64,000 nucleotides of DNA. Origin: Herpetosiphon llansteffanensis. Its GTDB lineage: Bacteria > Chloroflexota > Chloroflexia > Chloroflexales > Herpetosiphonaceae. Both the position numbers and the translations under genes were made by a program. The notes beneath the pieces were generated by a model. That model made no database searches and had not been told where the DNA came from. It saw nothing but the letters and a program-made list of their open reading frames with translations. Positions 1 to 8,789 of this stretch are shown one piece after another. The stretch lies in contig NZ_PUBZ01000158.1 of the NCBI RefSeq assembly GCF_003205875.1, positions 62,001-126,000 of the forward strand, read 5' to 3'. Every line of letters starts with the position of its first letter. Position 1 is the stretch's first letter.

Positions 1-2
1 TC

Positions 3-1364
3 AACCTCGACGAAATTCATCCATCGGCTGGCATTTTTGCCCCAACAATTAGCCATCACGACGGCACGTTTTATATGATTACGACCTTGATTGCTGGAAA
101 AGAGCGCCATGGCAACTTCATTGTGACCGCTCAATCGCCAGCTGGCCCATGGTCAGACCCCTATTGGCTTGATGCTGATGGAATCGATCCCTCGCTGTTT
201 TTTGAAGATGGGCGGGTGTGGTATGTGGGCAATCGTGGCAAAGCCGAGCCAGATTATGTGGGCCAATGTGAGCTTTGGTTGCAAGAGCTTGATCTCAGCA
301 CCATGCAATTGATTGGCGAGCAGTATGTCTTGTGGCGTGGCGCGCTTAACGGTGTGGTTTGGACGGAAGGCCCGCATCTTTACAAAATTGATGGTTGGTA
401 TTATTTGCTGATTGCCGAAGCTGGCACGGAATATAATCATGCGGTGACCATCGCCCGCAGCCGCGAACTGACGATTGGCTATGAAGGCTATCGCGCCAAT
501 CCAATTTTGACCCATCGCCAACTTGGCCGCGATTATCCGATTATGGGCACTGGCCATGCCGATTTGGTGCAAACCCAAAACGGCGAATGGTGGATGGTGC
601 TGTTGGCGATGCGCCCATATGGCGGCGAATTTTATAATCTTGGCCGCGAAACCTTCCTAACGCCAGTGCGCTGGGAAGAAGGCTGGCCATTGATCAGCCC
701 GGGCACTGGTAAAGTTGAGTCGAGCTATCCTGCTCCCGATTTGCCGTTGCAACGTTGGCCAGTGCAAGCCGCATGCGATCATTTCGATGGCGCTGTGCTT
801 GACATGCACTGGATGTTCTTGCGCACGCCGCGCTCAGAATGGTGGAGCCTGAGCGAGCGGCCAGGTTGGTTGCGCATGCAGTTGCGGCCTGAGCAAATTA
901 ACCAAATGGCCAACCCCAGTTTTGTTGGTCGCCGCCAGCAGCATATGAACTTTTTGGCCCAAACTGTGCTGGAATTTCAGCCGCAGCAAGCCCATGAAGT
1001 TGCAGGCATGGTCTTGATTCAAAATCATAAATATCAAGTGCAATTTGTGATCAACGGCGAGCAGCAAGCCAGCGTGATTGTTTGCCGCAATGGCGAAGAA
1101 GAAACCTTGGCCCAAGTACCAGTCAGCGGCCAGCGCCAGTATTTGCGGATTGTGGCCTATGGTCAAGAATATAGCTTCTTTGTGGCCGAGCAGCCCGATG
1201 CATGGCAACCAGTGCTGGAAAACCTCGATGGACGCTTCTTGAGCACGCCGATTGCTGGCGGTTTTGTGGGCACGGTGATTGGTCTTTACGCCAGCAGCCA
1301 AGGCCAAGCGAGCCAAACAGTGGCCGATTTCGATTGGTTTGAATATCGCGAAATAGCCGAATAA
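3..1364 (+). CDS. Glycoside hydrolase family 43 (beta-xylosidase/arabinofuranosidase type), 5' end outside window
   Basis: The reading frame is already open at the first bases of the window, so the N-terminus is missing. The visible start encodes GIFAPTISHHDGTFYMITT, the typical GH43 segment around the second blade of the five-bladed propeller; later WTEGPHLYKIDGWYYLL supplies the conserved E-G-P motif that usually carries the catalytic acid. After about residue 250 a concanavalin-like C-terminal domain follows (DHFDG near its start, ending in VADFDWFEYRE), the usual second domain of GH43 beta-xylosidases. The family hydrolyses xylo- or arabino-oligosaccharides. No signal peptide can be judged because the beginning is absent. 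Substrate is not predictable; the family call is firm. Confidence 0.9.
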   Translation, partial: NLDEIHPSAGIFAPTISHHDGTFYMITTLIAGKERHGNFIVTAQSPAGPWSDPYWLDADGIDPSLFFEDGRVWYVGNRGKAEPDYVGQCELWLQELDLSTMQLIGEQYVLWRGALNGVVWTEGPHLYKIDGWYYLLIAEAGTEYNHAVTIARSRELTIGYEGYRANPILTHRQLGRDYPIMGTGHADLVQTQNGEWWMVLLAMRPYGGEFYNLGRETFLTPVRWEEGWPLISPGTGKVESSYPAPDLPLQRWPVQAACDHFDGAVLDMHWMFLRTPRSEWWSLSERPGWLRMQLRPEQINQMANPSFVGRRQQHMNFLAQTVLEFQPQQAHEVAGMVLIQNHKYQVQFVINGEQQASVIVCRNGEEETLAQVPVSGQRQYLRIVAYGQEYSFFVAEQPDAWQPVLENLDGRFLSTPIAGGFVGTVIGLYASSQGQASQTVADFDWFEYREIAE

Positions 1365-1386
1365 CGGTTTTGGCTAATTTGTGCGT

Positions 1387-1415
1387 TTGGCAGGTGACGG
1401 TTTTTTAGTTAAAAT
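1387..1415 (+). promoter_or_regulatory. Sigma-70-type promoter for the trmH-like gene
   Basis: TTGGCA at 1387-1392 and TAAAAT at 1410-1415 are separated by 17 bases, 52 bases upstream of the methyltransferase start. Both hexamers are good matches to the consensus; no experimental support. Confidence 0.5.
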
Positions 1416-1466
1416 ACTCTCCCCAGTGGATGCTTGTACTGCTGCTGTGGGAGAAAGTAGCGTATC

Positions 1467-2399
1467 ATGCCACGCAAACCAACTAAGCCCAATCGGCAGC
1501 CAGCCAGCCAGCAACGCCCTGCCAAACGCACCGATCGAAACGATCGCTCAAATAACTATGGTCGCAAACTTCCGGCTCAAGCCCAAAAGCCTGCACCAGT
1601 TGTTGAGCAAACAGTTTTGCCCGACATCGTTAAAGAAATTCGCCAATTGCGCTCGCGCGATGCCCGCGATCGGACTGGAACCTACTATATTGAAGGCGCA
1701 CGGATTGTTGCCCAAGCGATTAATGCTGGCTTGCCAATTGAAATTGGGGCCATTTCGCTGGAGCTTCTTTCGCGTACCGAGCACTCCAACGAAACCGTCA
1801 GTGCCTTGCGCAAAGCTGCCAAACAAATGGTTGAGCTTTCGATTAGCGCTTTTTCGGGCATCTCATTCAAAGAAAATCTCCAAGGCATCGGGGCGGTTGT
1901 TAAGTTGGAGCAAGAACCATTAAGCAACGTACAATTGACTGATCGGCCTTGGGTTGCGTTGAACGGGGTTGGTAATCCTGGTAACTTGGGCGCAATTATG
2001 CGTACCTGTGATGCTGTTGGCTGCGAAGGGCTGATTTTGATTGGCGACACGACCGATCCCTATCATCCAGCGGCGATTCGCGCCAGCATGGGTTCGTTGT
2101 TCGCCTTGCGCATGGTGCGTACCAACTTCGAAGAATTTGGCCAATGGAAAAAGGCCAATGGCTATCATGTGATTGGCACTACGCCAGATGTTGAGCAAGA
2201 ATATCACACCATCAGCTACCCAAGCCCGGCGATTTTGTTGATGGGCAGCGAGCGGCTTGGGTTATCGGTGCTTGAGCAAAGCATCTGCGATACCTTAGTG
2301 CGAATTCCGATGGCTGGCACCTGCGATTCGCTCAATTTGGGCGTTGCCACCAGCATTGTGCTGTATGAAATGTTTCGTCAAGAGCGCTTAGCCCAATAA
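1467..2399 (+). CDS. TrmH/SpoU family RNA 2'-O-ribose methyltransferase
   Basis: A 310-residue SPOUT methyltransferase that should transfer a methyl group from S-adenosylmethionine to a ribose 2'-OH in rRNA or tRNA. The basic N-terminal tail (about residues 1-50, rich in K, R, Q, P) is followed by a substrate-binding domain with RDRTGTYYIEGARIV, then the knotted catalytic domain with the three SpoU motifs: GNPGNLGAIMRTCDA, LLMGSERLGLS and RIPMAGTCDSLNLGVATSIVLYE. A GGGAGAA ribosome-binding site lies before the ATG. It sits alone between its own promoter and terminator. The exact target nucleotide cannot be read from sequence. Confidence 0.92.
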   Translation: MPRKPTKPNRQPASQQRPAKRTDRNDRSNNYGRKLPAQAQKPAPVVEQTVLPDIVKEIRQLRSRDARDRTGTYYIEGARIVAQAINAGLPIEIGAISLELLSRTEHSNETVSALRKAAKQMVELSISAFSGISFKENLQGIGAVVKLEQEPLSNVQLTDRPWVALNGVGNPGNLGAIMRTCDAVGCEGLILIGDTTDPYHPAAIRASMGSLFALRMVRTNFEEFGQWKKANGYHVIGTTPDVEQEYHTISYPSPAILLMGSERLGLSVLEQSICDTLVRIPMAGTCDSLNLGVATSIVLYEMFRQERLAQ

Positions 2400-2417
2400 T
2401 TAATGACCTGCGTCATC

Positions 2418-2455
2418 AACCGACTGACTGAGCAAGCTTAGTTGGTCGGTTTTTT
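2418..2455 (+). terminator. Rho-independent terminator after the SpoU methyltransferase
   Basis: AACCGAC (2418-2424) pairs with GTCGGTT (2445-2451) and runs into a T tract. Confidence 0.8.
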
Positions 2456-2785
2456 ATGGGGCTAAAACTACAAACGGCCCAGTTGGGCCGCTTGTAGGAG
2501 AGAAGAGTGTGTGTGAGGAGGAAGGATTTGACTATAGTATGCCAGCGCGAGCTTACGGCCATCCTAACGAGAATCATTCGTAGGAGTCCTATTATGCAGC
2601 TACCTGCATGGCCTACATTGTAGCTGACTCATGGGCTAAACATGAAAGATTACTCTTTACAAATGCTCCTTTATAACTGTAAGATTGTGCCAACCAAAAA
2701 AGCTGATTAATTGTTGCACTGTGTTTCTTTTCATTATCCCATTTATCGTTGAAGATTGCCTGCCGATAGTAGAAAGGGTATTGGT
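2456..2785. other. Gene-free stretch between the methyltransferase and cas10
   Basis: This 330-base stretch holds one copy of the dispersed sRNA-like element (2464-2594). Next to it is a second imperfect inverted repeat, GAGTC...GACTC at about 2585-2630 with CAGCTAC pairing to GTAGCTG. An AT-rich segment (2640-2770) follows and presumably contains the cas promoter, although no clear -35/-10 pair was found. Confidence 0.5.
2464..2540 (-). ncRNA. Candidate small RNA, copy 1, with its own -10 box and terminator
   Basis: Read on the minus strand, TACTAT (2539-2534) looks like a -10 box. A start about seven bases on would give a ~64-nt RNA beginning near 2527. It carries the pyrimidine-rich stretch CCTTCCTCCTCACACACAC and ends in a hairpin: CTACAA pairs with TTGTAG, CGGCCC with GGGCCG, loop of four, at 2468-2497, followed by four U (2467-2464). 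A second copy at 39612-39688 keeps the same spacing, and the upstream blocks are shared too. The CCUUCCUCCUC segment is complementary to Shine-Dalgarno sequences. That it is transcribed is inference. Confidence 0.45.
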
Positions 2786-4456
2786 ATGACCCAACCAGAA
2801 GCAGTCGTTGTGTATATCAAGATTGGTGGAATTCAGGATTATATTTTTAGTAGCAACCGTCTGCGTGAGAATATTGGGGCTTCCTATTTGGTGAAACGTG
2901 CTACGAGTTGCCCCGACAATGGTCTCGAAGGCTGGATTGATCCGTCTGAAACTGAGGCTGAGGTAATTTTTGCTGGTGGTGGTAATGCCTGCATCCTATT
3001 CTATTCCATGAAGCAGGCCAAACTATGGGTACGCCAATATAGTTTGCGGGTGCTCCGAGAGGCCGCAGGTTTACGCTTTGCGATTGGGATGTCTGCTCAA
3101 TTTGCCTATGACCCTGATCAGCATGATATTAAAATCTATATCAATCAGGCTCATTCTGATGTTAATCAAGCCCAGAATAGCTATACCACGATACCCGCGA
3201 CTCTTGGCTTGGGTGTAACAGCTGCCTGCCGATCAACGGGGCTTGTGGCAACCCTGCAACGCAATCAGGTTGTTGGTGTTCCGCGTGATCCAGGTGATTA
3301 TCCGATCTCGCGTGAGATTGTGGCTAAAACCAAGGTTGCCTCGAAAACGAGCGCTCAAATCGATCTGGCGATGAACGATCTATTACAACAAATAAACGCG
3401 TTTGAGGAAATTAATCAAAAGTACAGTATCCCGCGCGATTTTGATGATTTTGGCCGAACAACTGGTAAATATAGTTATTTAGCGGTGGTTCATGCTGATG
3501 GTAATGGTATTGGCAATCTGATACGAATATTAGCATACATTAGTACCTCAAATAAACACTATATTCAATTTTATCGTCAAGTTTCAGAACTAATTAATAC
3601 GTTGGGTGCTGCGGCAATGAATGCAACCGTAGATTTTCTTGGTCAAAACATCGTAAATCCAGCATTCAAAGAATTAACCCATCATTTAGAGCGTGATCCA
3701 GATACGGGCAACCCCTTTTTTCCGCTACGCCCATTAGTCTATGGTGGCGATGATATTACCTTTGTCTGTGATGCACGAGTTGCTTTTCATGTTACTCCTG
3801 TGTTGCTCGAACAATTTACTCGGCAAAGCAAAGCATTGATTACGGAATTGAAACAGAATTTTCCTGAAGAAACAACATCGTTTCCTAATGAACTAAGTGC
3901 TTGTGCCGGAATTACGATTTTTCGCACCCATTATCCATTTGCCCGCGCTTATGATCTGGCTGAAGAATTGTGTAAATCGGCCAAAGATTTGAGCAGCAGC
4001 TTGACTGGTAAAAAACAAAGTGCTTTGGATTGGCAAATTGCTCCGAGTGGGCGTATTCACACCTTAGCGGAATTACGTCAGGTTGAATATGCTTTGAATG
4101 CGAGCGAAACATTAACCATCCGCCCAGTGATGCTTGATGGCGATCGCAGCTGGCGTTTATGGACGAATGTTAAGCGAGCAATTCAGAACTTTAACCGTCC
4201 TTGGCTGGAACGGCGCAATAAATTAATTGCCTTTCAAGATGTTAATCGTCAGGGCAAACAAGCGACTGAGCATTGGCAAGCCAATTTGCGTGAACCGCTC
4301 ACGTTAACCCAATTTGCTGGTTTGCAACATCAGGATGCTTGGGCAACTGATGATGTGATTGAAGCAGGAACATTGCCCAAACAGCTTGCCCTCTATTTTG
4401 ATGTCATTGAACTGATGGAGCATTATCCGCCATTGGCTGAAGTACAGGGGGTATAG
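2786..4456 (+). CDS. cas10: Cas10-like large subunit of a type III-D CRISPR complex, no HD domain
   Basis: The 556-residue product has the Cas10/Cmr2 architecture without the N-terminal HD nuclease. It opens directly with YIKIGGIQDYIFSSNRLREN, the start of the first palm region, and has a Gly-rich FAGGGNACI segment. The second palm carries HADGNGIG (about residues 237-244) and the cyclase motif YGGDD (319-323). In the family, an intact GGDD makes cyclic oligoadenylate when target RNA is bound; DNase activity needs the HD domain, absent here. A TTG 30 bases upstream is possible, but the ATG at 2786 has GAAAGGG in front. Parts of the gene (about 3500-3700) are more AT-rich than the neighbours, a hint of transfer. 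First gene of a six-gene operon. Confidence 0.88.
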   Translation: MTQPEAVVVYIKIGGIQDYIFSSNRLRENIGASYLVKRATSCPDNGLEGWIDPSETEAEVIFAGGGNACILFYSMKQAKLWVRQYSLRVLREAAGLRFAIGMSAQFAYDPDQHDIKIYINQAHSDVNQAQNSYTTIPATLGLGVTAACRSTGLVATLQRNQVVGVPRDPGDYPISREIVAKTKVASKTSAQIDLAMNDLLQQINAFEEINQKYSIPRDFDDFGRTTGKYSYLAVVHADGNGIGNLIRILAYISTSNKHYIQFYRQVSELINTLGAAAMNATVDFLGQNIVNPAFKELTHHLERDPDTGNPFFPLRPLVYGGDDITFVCDARVAFHVTPVLLEQFTRQSKALITELKQNFPEETTSFPNELSACAGITIFRTHYPFARAYDLAEELCKSAKDLSSSLTGKKQSALDWQIAPSGRIHTLAELRQVEYALNASETLTIRPVMLDGDRSWRLWTNVKRAIQNFNRPWLERRNKLIAFQDVNRQGKQATEHWQANLREPLTLTQFAGLQHQDAWATDDVIEAGTLPKQLALYFDVIELMEHYPPLAEVQGV

Positions 4457-4457
4457 C

Positions 4458-5093
4458 ATGACCCTCTATTATCTTAAAATTGAATTGAAAAGTGATGCCA
4501 CCTTTGGGCGTGGCGATGGAATTGCTGGATTGGTTGATGTTGAAGTTGAACAAGACAGCCTTGGTTTGCCCTATTTACGGGGGCGCAGCTTAAAGGGTTT
4601 ATGGCGCGAAGAATGCGAAAACTTAATTGCTGTACATCCTTATGGCACTGCTTTAAAAGCTGAATGCGATACACTGTTTGGTGTTGGCGGGAGTACGACC
4701 GCAGCCTCAGGTTTATTGCAGGTAGGCGATGCTTTATTGCCCGATGCCGTTCGCGTCGTAGCCCAACAGGCGCAATTTAAACCCCATGAAATTCTAGCGA
4801 GCCTAACCGGCGTTCGCCGCCAAACAGCGATTGATGGTGTTGGCATTGCCGATGCACATAGTTTACGGGCGATGCGCGTGATTCTGCGGACTACTCCTTT
4901 TATTAGCATGATTACCTGCCCAACCTTAACCTCAGCCCAAGAAGCAGTGCTGGTAGCTGGCTGTTATGCGTTGCGTCATCTTGGCACAAGTCGTAACCGT
5001 GGTCGTGGCGAAGTTCAGTGCCGTTTGTTTGATCAGCAGGGCAGCCCATTGAATCCGCTAAGGTTGCGTCAATTTACGGAGAAACCTGCATGA
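4458..5093 (+). CDS. Cas7/Csm3-like RAMP protein, single domain
   Basis: A 211-residue RAMP-superfamily protein that should form one backbone segment around the crRNA. After the first strand it has GLVDVEVEQDSLGLPYLRGRSLKG, which lines up with the Csm3 segment ending in PYIPGSSLKG; Asp27 falls at the place of the catalytic Csm3 aspartate that cuts target RNA. VRRQTAIDG resembles the Csm3 thumb region, and LGTSRNRGRGEV is the C-terminal Gly-rich loop. It starts one base after cas10 with AGGGGG in front, and its TGA overlaps the next ATG (ATGA), so the two products are probably translationally coupled. Confidence 0.82.
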   Translation: MTLYYLKIELKSDATFGRGDGIAGLVDVEVEQDSLGLPYLRGRSLKGLWREECENLIAVHPYGTALKAECDTLFGVGGSTTAASGLLQVGDALLPDAVRVVAQQAQFKPHEILASLTGVRRQTAIDGVGIADAHSLRAMRVILRTTPFISMITCPTLTSAQEAVLVAGCYALRHLGTSRNRGRGEVQCRLFDQQGSPLNPLRLRQFTEKPA

Positions 5094-6718
5094 ATCCTTT
5101 GATAATTGATATAGTGACCAAGCAGCCAGTTTTAGTCAGTGCGCTTGATGGCGATCCTAACAGCGCTAATAGTTTTGGCTATATTCCTGGCGGCGTGTTA
5201 CGTGGTGCGATCATCAGCCGCTATCTGCAACGCCAAGGCTCTGAACGGCAACTTGACCCACGAGAACAGCCAGCTCAACATTTATTCTTTAGTAATCAGG
5301 TGCGTTTTCTCCATGCCTACCCGGTTGATCCCGTAGACGAAACGCGCATGCTACCAACGATTCAGAAGCTCAAACCACCAACCAAGCAGGTTTCCAGCTC
5401 AGATGAGGAAAAGGCCAAAGAACCTAAATATGAATGGCTTGGGTCACAACATATTTTCGATACAGTTCGCCATTTGAATATTCATACCACCCGCAATCGA
5501 GCCAAAGGGCGGAGTTTGCGGGGCAGTGGGGCGGTGTATCGTTATGTCGCAATTGCGCCAAATCAGCGCTTTCGGGCAATTATTCTTGGTGATGAAGCTA
5601 GCCTCCATTGCTTCCAACAATTATTACTAGAAAACTCACAGCTGTGGTTGGGCAAAGCACGGAGCGCTGGTTATGGTGCGGTGCTGATTGAGCGAGTTGA
5701 ACTTTTTGGTCGTGAAAATCATGCCACAGATTGGCAAGAATGGCCATATGAGCCAGCAAGCCAACTGCCGACTAGCGAAACTGTAACAATGACCCTTTTG
5801 AGCGATGCAATTATTCGCGATCAGTATGGGCAATATGCGCGAATTGGGGTTGAGCCAACTGCCCCTGAATTTGCGCCAGCTGCTTTGGCGGCTAGCTTTG
5901 GCCTGCACCAAGGGCGACTTAACCTTGCAAAATCAAAACTACGCTATACCGTGCTGGGAGGTTTTAACCGCACTTGGGGGTTGCCATTGCCCCAAACCTC
6001 GGCTTTGGCGGCTGGCAGTGTCTTGGTGTGGGAGCAGGCGCGGGCTGATTGGTCTGCCTTAATCGAGCACGGTATTGGCGAACGCCGCAATGAAGGCTTT
6101 GGCCGGATTAGCTTTGCTGATAATTTACAGAACCATGTGATTAAGCTGACTGCCACCGATTCTTTACGCGAGCCAAAGCCAGCATTATTGCTCCAACCAG
6201 CAATTAAGCAACCAACTACGCTTTTTGCTGCTGAGGCGGCCAAGCTGTTGCAACAGATGGGCGATCGCTTGTTGCGCCAGCGGCTTGATCAAGCCTTGAT
6301 TGACATGATTGGCACGTATCAAATCAAGCAGCAATTAAACTCACGTAATAGCTTATTTGGGCGCGTCGAATTGTGGTGTCGTGAATTACTGGCGGAAATT
6401 CAAGCTTTGGCAATTAACCAAACAACTGAGGGCTCTGTCGAAGTTCTGCTTGATGCCCTGCATGCCAAGGTAAACCAAACAGCCCAAATTGCGCGTCAGC
6501 ATCTGCGGGCAACCAGTTTGTCGAATAATCAATCGTTGGAGACCTTGCTCAAAACCAAGCAAGCAGAGCTGTTAACGCTGTGGCAGATTCCACCCTTACA
6601 GTTTGGCGATCAGCTTTTGCAGCTAACCCCACAACTGGCCGTGGAATACCATGCTCGCTTGATTATTGCGATTGTAACGATGGCTCGCAAACAGCCATTA
6701 TTGAAAAAGCGAGGTTGA
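5090..6718 (+). CDS. csx10: Csx10-type RAMP protein (Cas5 group) with C-terminal helical tail
   Basis: A 542-residue protein typical of type III-D. FGYIPGGVLRGAIISRYL (about residues 29-46) is the Csx10 counterpart of the IPGSSLKG loop; KARSAGYGAV and GERRNEGFGRISF are Gly-rich RAMP loops. In the family this subunit caps the crRNA 5' handle. Residues from about 365 to 542 look almost entirely helical and lack RAMP motifs. Because no separate small subunit (Csm2/Cmr5/Cas11) gene is present, this tail may be a fused Cas11; that is inference. GGAG precedes the ATG, which overlaps the stop of the preceding cas7. Confidence 0.8.
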   Translation: MNPLIIDIVTKQPVLVSALDGDPNSANSFGYIPGGVLRGAIISRYLQRQGSERQLDPREQPAQHLFFSNQVRFLHAYPVDPVDETRMLPTIQKLKPPTKQVSSSDEEKAKEPKYEWLGSQHIFDTVRHLNIHTTRNRAKGRSLRGSGAVYRYVAIAPNQRFRAIILGDEASLHCFQQLLLENSQLWLGKARSAGYGAVLIERVELFGRENHATDWQEWPYEPASQLPTSETVTMTLLSDAIIRDQYGQYARIGVEPTAPEFAPAALAASFGLHQGRLNLAKSKLRYTVLGGFNRTWGLPLPQTSALAAGSVLVWEQARADWSALIEHGIGERRNEGFGRISFADNLQNHVIKLTATDSLREPKPALLLQPAIKQPTTLFAAEAAKLLQQMGDRLLRQRLDQALIDMIGTYQIKQQLNSRNSLFGRVELWCRELLAEIQALAINQTTEGSVEVLLDALHAKVNQTAQIARQHLRATSLSNNQSLETLLKTKQAELLTLWQIPPLQFGDQLLQLTPQLAVEYHARLIIAIVTMARKQPLLKKRG

Positions 6719-6719
6719 G

Positions 6720-8207
6720 ATGGCTTTTGATTTTGCTGTGCCTGCCAATGCGCAATTACTCTATCAAGAGCGTGAAACACGCTATATCATTGCTCGAACG
6801 CTTATCCATGGGTGGCTTGAGTTGCAAGCACCAACCCTGATTAGCAATGGCGCTAGTGATCTTCCAACCGATATGGCCTTGTTGCGCGATTTAGTTGAGG
6901 CACGAGCGTTAATTCCAGGGAGTTCAATTGCAGGAGCACTTCGCGCCTATTTAAAGAACTTTGCCGATGAACGGGCCTTATTTGGCGATCGCTTAGATAG
7001 TGACGATAGCACGGGCGATCAAAGTGCGTTGTTGGTGAGCGATGCAATTAGTACCACGATTGTCTTATCGATGGTGCGTGATGGGGTGCAGATTGATGGC
7101 GCTACGCGTACTGCTAGTGATGGAGCCAAATACGATCTTGAGTTACTGCCTGCTGGCACATGTTTCGATTTGTATTTTGAGTTGCTGCATGAAGTGCCCT
7201 TCGATCAGCAGGCCAAATTTCCTAAGTGGCAAGAATCAACCGAGTATAATCAAAAGCGACTTGAATTGCTTGCACAAGCATTGTATGGCTTAGAGGCTGG
7301 CCAAATTGCCTTGGGCATGCGCAAACAACGTGGTTTAGGCCTCTGCAAAGTAACCAATTGGCAGATTTGGCATTATCGCTTAACTGAGCCTGATCAAATG
7401 TTGCAATGGTTGTTGTTTGATCGTGAGCAGCCGCCAGTTCCCTCCTATGCTGGGCCAAATATTGGCGAAGGCTTGGGCCTTAAGCTCGATCGCTTGCCCC
7501 CCAGCCAATGCCAAATCCAAGTTGAATTTGGGCTTGAACAATCGTTGCTGATTCGCTCGGCAAGGAGCAACCCCTATGCTCCTGATGACACCTACCTTGA
7601 AACGCGCTTAGCCGATGGCTCGCGCTACCCAGTTATTCCAGGCACTAGCTGGGCTGGAATTATGCGCCAGCGAGCGGCAAAGATTTTAGCAACCCTCAAA
7701 AATCAGGCCCAACAACCAACAGCGCCCGATGATCTGATTAAAGAATTATTTGGTTATGTAGCAACCGACGACCAAGCGCGTAATAGCAAGGCGCAAATGA
7801 GTCGGGTGCGGATTCACGATAGTTTAATCAAACAAGCGAGCACCGACTATATTCAAACCCGAATCGCCGTCGATCGCTTTACTGGTGGCCCATACCCTAG
7901 TGCCTTGTTGGCTGAACAACCAGTCTGGGGCTTGCAAGAAACCCAAATTACGCTCGATCTCACAATCAATAAGGCTACTGATCACGATATTGGCTTGCTT
8001 TTGTTGGTCATTAAAGATCTTTGGCTGGGCGATTTGACGGTTGGTGGCGAGCAAAGCATTGGCCGTGGCGTATTGGCGGGTCGCTCATTTAAGCTTTGGA
8101 TTGGCAATGAGGCTTATCATTTTCACCAAGTTGATGGCCAATTAACCATTGATTCGCCGAGTGCTGACAGATTACAAATGTATGTTGATGTATTGAGGGG
8201 GGCTTAA
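6720..8207 (+). CDS. Double Cas7 (two fused Csm3-like RAMP domains)
   Basis: The 495-residue product repeats the RAMP pattern twice. The first unit has DMALLRDLVEARALIPGSS (Asp51, Asp57, IPGSS 65-69) and the Gly-rich RKQRGLGL (201-208). The second has PDDTYLETRLADGSRYPVIPGTS (Asp289/Asp290, IPGTS 306-310) and ends with GGEQSIGRGVL. The aspartates ahead of each IPG-S loop are where catalytic residues sit in Csm3, so two cleavage sites are possible; this is inferred. The arrangement corresponds to the Cas7-2x subunit described for type III-Dv complexes. One base separates it from csx10, and the next gene follows directly after its stop codon. Confidence 0.8.
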   Translation: MAFDFAVPANAQLLYQERETRYIIARTLIHGWLELQAPTLISNGASDLPTDMALLRDLVEARALIPGSSIAGALRAYLKNFADERALFGDRLDSDDSTGDQSALLVSDAISTTIVLSMVRDGVQIDGATRTASDGAKYDLELLPAGTCFDLYFELLHEVPFDQQAKFPKWQESTEYNQKRLELLAQALYGLEAGQIALGMRKQRGLGLCKVTNWQIWHYRLTEPDQMLQWLLFDREQPPVPSYAGPNIGEGLGLKLDRLPPSQCQIQVEFGLEQSLLIRSARSNPYAPDDTYLETRLADGSRYPVIPGTSWAGIMRQRAAKILATLKNQAQQPTAPDDLIKELFGYVATDDQARNSKAQMSRVRIHDSLIKQASTDYIQTRIAVDRFTGGPYPSALLAEQPVWGLQETQITLDLTINKATDHDIGLLLLVIKDLWLGDLTVGGEQSIGRGVLAGRSFKLWIGNEAYHFHQVDGQLTIDSPSADRLQMYVDVLRGA

Positions 8208-8789
8208 ATGTTGCAAACAATCGCAATTGAGCCAACTATTAATCTAATACCATGGTTGCAAACCCAAGCTCAAGCCTATCAATGTCAATGGATGCTAGCC
8301 CATAGCCTTGATTGTGTGATTTGGGGCAAATTTGACGATGGAGTGCTACATTTGGGCTGTGAGCCTCAAAAACTGAGCTTAGAAACCTTGCAACAATGTC
8401 GAATTTTTGGCCCTAAAGCTGAAGTATTACTTTGGAATAATGGCGGTAGCTGGCACGCCGCCCTGATAACCGACCCAGCTGATCCGCAAGAATATATTGA
8501 TGAGCCGCAAATCCTGTGGGGAACTAAGGGCGATCCATCAACAACATTTAAGGGCTTTACTACATTAACTGATGGGATTCAAGCCATGCCCCATACGCTG
8601 CCCTTGGTATTTGAGCCTCAACAACGCTTTTTTGGAAAAGTTGCGCCTCAAGACCCCGACCACCGCCCTGCTCGTTTAGTGGTGCGGCATATTTTAGATT
8701 TTGATTCGCGAACCGGAGCCGCCTATGTTCGGGCCAGTCGTTTAGTCGAATTATTTGCCGAGGAGGTCTACCATGGCGAGCGTGCCTGA
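8208..8789 (+). CDS. csx19: Csx19-like protein (TIGR03984 family)
   Basis: A 193-residue protein whose middle has the features I recognise from the TIGR03984/Csx19 family: FGPKAEVLLWNNGGSWHAALI, then QILWGTKGD, and near the end VRHILDFDSRTGAAYVRASRLVELF. The family occurs almost only in type III-D operons; it was seen as a stable member of the type III-Dv complex, but its biochemical role is not established. The start directly abuts the preceding stop, with GAGGGGGG as ribosome-binding site, and its last 17 bases overlap the next gene. Confidence 0.75.
   Translation: MLQTIAIEPTINLIPWLQTQAQAYQCQWMLAHSLDCVIWGKFDDGVLHLGCEPQKLSLETLQQCRIFGPKAEVLLWNNGGSWHAALITDPADPQEYIDEPQILWGTKGDPSTTFKGFTTLTDGIQAMPHTLPLVFEPQQRFFGKVAPQDPDHRPARLVVRHILDFDSRTGAAYVRASRLVELFAEEVYHGERA

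Noticed and set aside
1381-1923. Plus-strand 180-codon frame overlapping the SpoU methyltransferase
   Set aside because: Out-of-frame shadow of a clear gene, no ribosome-binding site, atypical composition.
2464-2540. Plus-strand reading of the repeated element as a gene with GAGGAGGAAGG ribosome-binding site
   Set aside because: No open frame follows in either copy, and frames differ between the copies, while the minus-strand boxes and terminator keep exact spacing.
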